A DNA stretch of 64,000 bases, taken from Hyphomicrobiales bacterium. Its GTDB lineage: Bacteria > Pseudomonadota > Alphaproteobacteria > Rhizobiales > Rhizobiaceae. Every line of letters begins with the position of its first letter. Position 1 is the first letter of the stretch. The notes beneath the pieces are model-generated. The model did not search any database, was not told where the DNA came from, and was given only the letters and a program-made list of their open reading frames with translations. Below are positions 59,651-64,000 of this stretch, piece by piece. The position numbers and the translations under genes were made by a program. The stretch is taken from contig UCMW01000009.1 of assembly GCA_900473745.1 (NCBI GenBank), forward strand, positions 168,739-232,738. Reading direction: 5' to 3'.

Positions 59651-60118
59651 CTAGAGGAAGCCGATCCAGCGCCCGGCGAGCAGGGTTGCGATCCAGATGA
59701 CGAGCGACGCGCAGGCGGCAAGCCGTATTGCCAAGGAGGGTGGCGCGCCCCTGTGCATGCCCACCCAATGTCTGGATGCGTGCAAGGCGATCGCGTTGAG
59801 CGTTCCGACGAGGACGAGGCCGATCTTGATCAGGAAGGCCGTGTTTGCAGCATATTCAAGCGGGCGCACGGAAAAGAGCAGCAACCCGGTGAAGATGGTC
59901 GCGCCCAAAGCGAGTGCGGCGACGCGTGACAGGACTTGCGTGGTCTCAATGAGCGGCAGGCGAGAGAGGCCGCCGAGGAGGCGCAGGTCGAGGAGGACGC
60001 TCGCGCCGATCAGCATGGCCAATGCGAGAATATGGCTGGCATTGGCAAAGATGTAGAGCATGGGCCAGCGAATGAGGGTCTGGCCCACGGGTGCCGCAAG
60101 GGTTGCCAGCCATTCCAT
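59651..60118 (-). CDS. DUF6644-like membrane protein
   Basis: The product is about 155 residues with four membrane segments. It reads PMLYIFANASHILALAMLIGASVLLDLRL at the start (a His in a membrane helix), a pattern of the DUF6644 (formerly DUF2214-like) group. Its start lies 4 bases after the stop of the DUF6152 gene, so the two are cotranscribed. Function unknown; a redox or metal role is possible given its neighbours. Confidence 0.68.
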   Translation of the reverse strand: MEWLATLAAPVGQTLIRWPMLYIFANASHILALAMLIGASVLLDLRLLGGLSRLPLIETTQVLSRVAALALGATIFTGLLLFSVRPLEYAANTAFLIKIGLVLVGTLNAIALHASRHWVGMHRGAPPSLAIRLAACASLVIWIATLLAGRWIGFL

Positions 60119-60122
60119 CCCG

Positions 60123-60497
60123 TCAGTTTGTCACGATGCGGCTGGGATAGATGTCGTAGTTCTTGCCCGCCACCGTGACACGGACCGCCTTCAGGCGCTT
60201 TTCATTCGGATCGAGAGACCGATTGCCGCGCACGGTGATCTCATTCCCGACCGCGACCACGCCCTCGACAAAGCCGGAGCGCTGGGTCTGGTTCGGATTG
60301 CCGAGCTCGATCTGCCAGGCACCGTCGGCCGTGTCGAGTTCCAGCGTCGGATGCGGCGGGGCAAAGGAGATGGACGTGATCGTTCCTGTCAGGTCGATCT
60401 GATCGGCCTCGGCCCAGGACCAGCCGTGATGGGCCATGGCCGCACCGGCAGAAAGGGCGATGCCTGCCAGGGCAGACAGGGTGATTGAGCGTTTCAT
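60123..60497 (-). CDS. DUF6152 family exported protein
   Basis: The product is about 124 residues with a signal peptide (ITLSALAGIALSAGAAMAHH). The mature end begins HHGWSWAEADQIDLTG, as in the DUF6152 family, followed by a small beta-barrel. The two N-terminal histidines and the tryptophans suggest metal binding, by analogy with copper proteins. The family often accompanies DUF6644 membrane proteins, as here. GGAGAA precedes the ATG at 60497. Confidence 0.78.
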   Translation of the reverse strand: MKRSITLSALAGIALSAGAAMAHHGWSWAEADQIDLTGTITSISFAPPHPTLELDTADGAWQIELGNPNQTQRSGFVEGVVAVGNEITVRGNRSLDPNEKRLKAVRVTVAGKNYDIYPSRIVTN

Positions 60498-60629
60498 GAT
60501 CGTTCTCCGGATTGGTTCACATCTAACCTCAAGGGTAGTGCGCGGATCCGGTTTTGCGACCTCACCTTTGCTTGATCGCAAGGTGAAGCGGGACAAGGGC
60601 GCCGGTTTGTGGGCGCCCCTGCCCTCTTC

Positions 60630-62117
60630 TCAGTGCAAGGCAGCGCTGGCTGCGAGCCGCTCGTCCTTGTTGTGCAAGGCGAAGCGGTCGACCATGTCGG
60701 CGCTCGCCTCGTTGAAGCCGAGAACTTCGACCTCGATGCCGGCCTTGCGGTATTTCATCACGATCTTGTCGAGCGCGCCGACGGCGGTGATGTCCCAGAG
60801 ATGGGCGGCGGTGACGTCGATCACGACCTTCTCCGCGGCATCGGCGAAATCGAAGGCGTGGATGAAGCTCTCGGCCGAGGCGAAGAAGATCTGGCCGGTG
60901 ACGCGGTATGTGACCGTACCCGGTACTTCTTCGGCATGGCGGGTGACGCGAAAGAGCTTCGCCACCTTGCCGGCGAAGAATATGCCGGAGAGGAGCACGC
61001 CGACGATGACGCCCTTGGCGAGGTCATGGGTGGCCACGACCGTGACGACGGTTGCCAGCATGACGACGGAGGACTGCCAGGGATTGCGCCTGACATCCAG
61101 GATCGAGCGCCAGGAGAAGGTGCCGATCGAGACCATGATCATGACGGCGACCAGGGCTGCCATCGGGATGATGCGGACGAGATCGTCGAGCACCACGATG
61201 AGGAAAAGCAGGAAGGCGCCGGCGACGAAGGCCGACAGGCGTCCGCGGCCACCCGAGGTGACGTTGATGACCGACTGGCCGATCATCGCGCAGCCGCCCA
61301 TGCCGCCGATCAGGGCGGAGGCGATGTTGCCCGTGCCCTGGCCAATGCATTCCTGGTTCTTGTTGCTCGGCGTGTCGGTCATGTCGTCGACGATCTGGGC
61401 GGTCAGCAGCGATTCCAACAGGCCGACGGCGGCGAGCGTGATCGAATAGGGCAGGATGATCTGCAGCGTCTCAAGCGTGAGTGGCACATCCGGCAGCAGG
61501 AAGACCGGCAGCGTTGAGGGCAGTTCGCCGAGGTCACCGACGGTGCGCAGATCCATGCCCGTCCACCAGGCAAGCGTGGTGAGAACGGCGATGGCGACGA
61601 GCGGCGATGGGATGGCCTTCGTCACATAGGGGAAGAGGTAGATGATCCCAAGGCCGGCGGCGATCATGGCATAGGTGAGGCCCGGCACGCCGTTCAGCTC
61701 CGGCAGCTGCGCCATGAAGATCAAGATGGCGAGCGCGTTGACGAAGCCGGTGATGACCGAGCGGGAGACGAAGCGCATGACGCGGCCGAGCTTCAGGAAG
61801 CCGGCGAGGATCTGGATCACGCCCATCAGGATGGTGGCGGCGAAGAGATATTGCAGGCCATGTTCCTTGACCAGCGAGACCATGATCACGGCGGTGGCAG
61901 CCGTCGCTGCCGAAATCATGCCGGGGCGACCGCCGACAAAGGCGGTGACGCAGGCGATGGCGAAGGAGGCATAGAGGCCGACCTTGGGATCGACGCCGGC
62001 GATGACGGAAAAGCCGATGGCTTCGGGGATGAGGGCGAGTGCCACGACGATGCCCGAGAGGATGTCGCCACGGATGTTGGAGAACCACTCGCGGCGGTAA
62101 TTGATAAAGCTTTGCAT
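60630..62117 (-). CDS. SulP-family anion transporter with STAS domain
   Basis: The product is about 495 residues with about 10-12 membrane segments. The SulP pattern appears in [21 protein letters not shown], then [15 protein letters not shown]. The C-terminal STAS domain (residues about 405-480) carries [21 protein letters not shown]. Members move sulfate, bicarbonate or dicarboxylates. It lies downstream of a sulfate-binding protein gene with a 273-base gap, which suggests a sulfur link, but the substrate is unproven. There is no clear ribosome site. Confidence 0.92.
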   Translation of the reverse strand: MQSFINYRREWFSNIRGDILSGIVVALALIPEAIGFSVIAGVDPKVGLYASFAIACVTAFVGGRPGMISAATAATAVIMVSLVKEHGLQYLFAATILMGVIQILAGFLKLGRVMRFVSRSVITGFVNALAILIFMAQLPELNGVPGLTYAMIAAGLGIIYLFPYVTKAIPSPLVAIAVLTTLAWWTGMDLRTVGDLGELPSTLPVFLLPDVPLTLETLQIILPYSITLAAVGLLESLLTAQIVDDMTDTPSNKNQECIGQGTGNIASALIGGMGGCAMIGQSVINVTSGGRGRLSAFVAGAFLLFLIVVLDDLVRIIPMAALVAVMIMVSIGTFSWRSILDVRRNPWQSSVVMLATVVTVVATHDLAKGVIVGVLLSGIFFAGKVAKLFRVTRHAEEVPGTVTYRVTGQIFFASAESFIHAFDFADAAEKVVIDVTAAHLWDITAVGALDKIVMKYRKAGIEVEVLGFNEASADMVDRFALHNKDERLAASAALH

Positions 62118-62340
62118 TGTTGATTTTTCACAGTTGTTGCAACGGTCCGAGAGGGTCTCGGGCCAGGAAAAGAAGATGGTTGCGTTGCTGTGTTGTCTGG
62201 CGGATCGGCGGCCAGAAGAGCCACCCGGATTTGCACCGGGTCCATGCGGATAAGTTTTTCTAGCGGAAAATGTGCTGCGGCGCAACGACGGGCGACCGCC
62301 GGCCAGCCAGACGCAATCGCTAGAGATCCGACAAGCAGAG

Positions 62341-62367
62341 AAGGCGGCCCTTTCGGAACCGCCTTCC
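62341..62367 (-). terminator. Hairpin after the sulfate-binding protein gene
   Basis: GAAGGCGG (62341-62348) and CCGCCTTC (62360-62367) pair 24 bases downstream of the binding-protein stop. On the minus strand TCTCTGCTTG follows, so the tail is weak. Confidence 0.55.
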
Positions 62368-62390
62368 TGACCCTTGGGAGGAGCCGCCCG

Positions 62391-63407
62391 TCAGGGGCGG
62401 TAGATCTGATCGAAGACGCCGCCTTCGCCGAAATGCTCCGGCTGTGCCTTTGCCCAGCCGCCAAAGAGCGGATCGTCGATGGTGATGAGATCGAGCTTGG
62501 GCAGTTCCGGGCCGGAGCCTGCGGGCACGAGGTCCGGACGCGAGGGGCGATAGAAGTGCTTGGCGGCTAGCGCCTGACCTTCTGCCGAATAGAGGTAGTT
62601 CAGATAGGCTTCCGCCTGTTTGCGGGTGCCCTTCTTGTCGACATTGACGTCGACAACGGCGACCGGCGGTTCGGCGAGGATAGACAGAGACGGCGTGACA
62701 ATGTCGAACTGGTCGGCGCCGAATTCCTTGCCGGCGAGATAGGCCTCGTTTTCCCAGGAGATCAGCACGTCGCCGATTTCGCGCTGGGCAAAGCTCGTGA
62801 GCGAGCCGCGGGCGCCGGTATCCAGCACAGGCGCGCGGCGATAGATTTCAGTGATGTAATCGCGGATCTTCTGCTGGTCACCGCCGAATTCCTTGTTGGC
62901 CCAGGCCCAGGCGGCGAGATAGTTCCAGCGCGCACCGCCCGAGGTCTTCGGGTTGGGCGTGACGATCTGCACGTCGCCCTTCACCAGATCGCCCCAATCC
63001 TGGATGCCCTTCGGATTGCCCTTGCGCACCAGGAAGACGATGGTCGAGGTATAGGGGGACGAGTTGTTGGGCAGGCGTGTGCGCCAGTCAGGCGCGATCA
63101 GCTTTGCCCGCTCGGAGATGATGTCGATGTCGCTCTGCAGGGCGAGTGTGACGACATCGGCCTCGAGGCCTTCCATCACGGCGCGGGCCTGGCGGCCGGA
63201 TCCGCCATGCGACTGGCTGACCGTCAGCGTCTCGCCCGTCTCCTGTTTCCAGTGTTCGGTGAAGGTGGTGTTGAACTCGGCGTAGAGTTCGCGCGTCGGA
63301 TCATAGGAGACGTTCAGGAGCTCCGCGGCGCCCGCCGGCAACACGAGGCCAGTGGACAGGCTCAGTCCGACGAGAAACGCCGCAAGATTTTTCCCAATGC
63401 ACTTCAT
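62391..63407 (-). CDS. sbp: Periplasmic sulfate-binding protein
   Basis: The product is about 338 residues. A signal ends PAGAAE near residue 28. The mature sequence has [40 protein letters not shown] and [18 protein letters not shown], the hallmark of Sbp/CysP proteins. It captures sulfate or thiosulfate in the periplasm for an ABC importer. The permease and ATPase genes (cysT, cysW, cysA) are not beside it; a SulP gene is. They may lie elsewhere on the genome. Confidence 0.94.
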   Translation of the reverse strand: MKCIGKNLAAFLVGLSLSTGLVLPAGAAELLNVSYDPTRELYAEFNTTFTEHWKQETGETLTVSQSHGGSGRQARAVMEGLEADVVTLALQSDIDIISERAKLIAPDWRTRLPNNSSPYTSTIVFLVRKGNPKGIQDWGDLVKGDVQIVTPNPKTSGGARWNYLAAWAWANKEFGGDQQKIRDYITEIYRRAPVLDTGARGSLTSFAQREIGDVLISWENEAYLAGKEFGADQFDIVTPSLSILAEPPVAVVDVNVDKKGTRKQAEAYLNYLYSAEGQALAAKHFYRPSRPDLVPAGSGPELPKLDLITIDDPLFGGWAKAQPEHFGEGGVFDQIYRP

Positions 63408-63995
63408 GTCTGTGCCTCCTCTCTGGCGTTAACGATTTAAGACTACCTCACAAGTCGTCTTAGTCAACGCAGGGAAGGCAGTTCGCAAAAGCGTTTCCCG
63501 TGCCCCCACCGCAGACGCGACAGACATGCTGCCAAGCTGCGTGGTTTTGGTGAAAGCTTCCGCGGAGAGCGGCTTCGGCAGAAAGTCTGGATGCCGCATC
63601 GCGGAGTCATAGGCGGGTCTTGGCTGGCTCTTGGGCGGGATCGCAAGCAGGCTTCTGAGTACAGGGACGGGGCCAGTTGACGGGCGCAGTCGCCTCTTCA
63701 AGCACCAGGGAAAAGCCTCCGCCTGCCCCGAAAGCCCTCAAGCAGCAGTCACAAAAGGGTGAAAAGAATAAAAAATAATCGTTCTATGTCATAGTTAAAT
63801 GACGGCAAAAAAACAGCCTAAGCCGTTGATTTCACTCACTCCAAATTTCAAGTGCCATTCTTGATACCGGGTACAGCAACCGAACCAATCAGTTCGATTG
63901 TGCGCAATGGGGTATTGTAATTCCCATCGTTCTGCGCCAAATCTACATCATCGAACCGCACAGTTCGATCGAACAAGCTTCCAAGGTACACGACG
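63408..63995. other. Intergenic region between sbp and the gene entering at the right edge
   Basis: The segment holds the sbp upstream region with AAGAC (63441-63445 area) and GTCTT repeats, then a stretch without clear frames, an AT-rich block at 63755-63825 with the inverted repeat GTCAT (63788-63792) and ATGAC (63799-63803), and the operator cluster described separately. The open frame on the minus strand (63429-63701) has no ribosome site or recognisable product. Confidence 0.4.
63881..63974. promoter_or_regulatory. Repeated CGAAC-N6-GTTCG operator sites
   Basis: CGAAC (63881-63885) with GTTCG (63892-63896), and TCGAAC (63951-63956) with GTTCGA (63963-63968), are two inverted repeats with 6-base spacers. 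The second continues into the palindrome GTTCGATCGAAC (63963-63974). This cluster should bind a dimeric regulator, for instance of the TetR type, ahead of the gene at 63996. Confidence 0.6.
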
Positions 63996-64000
63996 ATGAA
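63996..64000 (+). CDS. Start of a gene that continues past the right edge, partial
   Basis: ATGAA begins at 63996 with AAGG about 9 bases before it and an operator cluster upstream. Only five bases are visible, so the product cannot be named. Confidence 0.35.

Noticed and set aside
63429..63701. Minus-strand 90-codon open frame upstream of sbp
   Set aside because: No ribosome site, no recognisable residues, and a composition typical of chance frames.
63881..63974. Alphaproteobacterial LexA box (GTTC-N7-GTTC)
   Set aside because: The repeats here are inverted with a 6-base spacer rather than direct with 7, so they do not fit LexA.
1..64000. CRISPR arrays, tRNA and rRNA genes, insertion sequences
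   Set aside because: I looked for regular short repeats, cloverleaf patterns and transposase motifs and saw none that hold up; a dedicated search could still find a tRNA that I missed.

Overview
The window is about 64 kb of high-GC chromosomal DNA from an alphaproteobacterium, most likely a member of the Rhizobiaceae (Rhizobium/Agrobacterium/Sinorhizobium relatives). The grounds are an lpiA-acvB pair, a Rhizobium etli-type zinc asparaginase, a betI-betB-betA choline cluster, a rhizobial-type GC-rich palindrome that has run into the end of betI, a TIGR03808-type Tat protein and a DUF853 protein end. These are family-level recognitions by eye; no search was run. I see no rRNA, tRNA, CRISPR array, transposase or phage structural cluster. 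It looks like ordinary accessory chromosome made of small, often divergent gene/regulator units.

Layout. 0-8 kb: the end of a HerA-like ATPase, a lipoprotein, an SH3/lysozyme-like protein, a degenerate EAL protein, a YnfA protein, a brnTA toxin-antitoxin module, a LysE exporter with a divergent WYL regulator, and a fatty acid desaturase. 8-10 kb: cspA with a long leader, rpsU and a small basic protein. 10-15.6 kb: stress and regulator units, each with a visible palindrome (DUF899-DUF1579-VOC operon with MarR, GST, NmrA/HxlR, ohr/ohrR). 15.7-21.7 kb: a carbenicillinase-like class A beta-lactamase, a host-attachment-family protein, two L,D-transpeptidases, and a DHA2 exporter with MarR. 22-29 kb: a beta-helix Tat protein, a GAF-GGDEF-EAL protein, DUF2087, GST, a DUF4160/DUF2442 pair and a DeoR regulator. 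29-41 kb: a flippase plus GNAT pair, asparaginase, DUF3750, a possible small-protein/sRNA transcript, a dehydrogenase, a membrane GGDEF protein, a quinone oxidoreductase, a frameshifted GNAT gene and an EAL-CBS-GGDEF protein. 41-50.8 kb: betIBA, a cytosolic-looking subtilase with a small partner gene, and a short LpiA with AcvB. 51-64 kb: a TRAP transporter, an Ada zinc domain, a CNNM/CorC protein, pgpA, a DUF2161 nuclease-fold protein, bdcA/bdcR, small membrane proteins, SulP, a sulfate-binding protein, and an operator-rich right edge that leads into the next gene.

Themes. Five loci point to cyclic-di-GMP (three apparently full-length GGDEF and/or EAL proteins, one degenerate EAL, one BdcA). 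Many regulators are divergent from their target, with a clear inverted repeat in the shared gap. The most unusual items are the subtilase with its partner gene, the possible 24-codon small protein transcript near 33.9 kb, the short LpiA without a flippase domain, the paired 14-mers at bdcA/bdcR, the single-base frameshift in a GNAT gene, and pgpA, which has no standard start codon where its homology begins.
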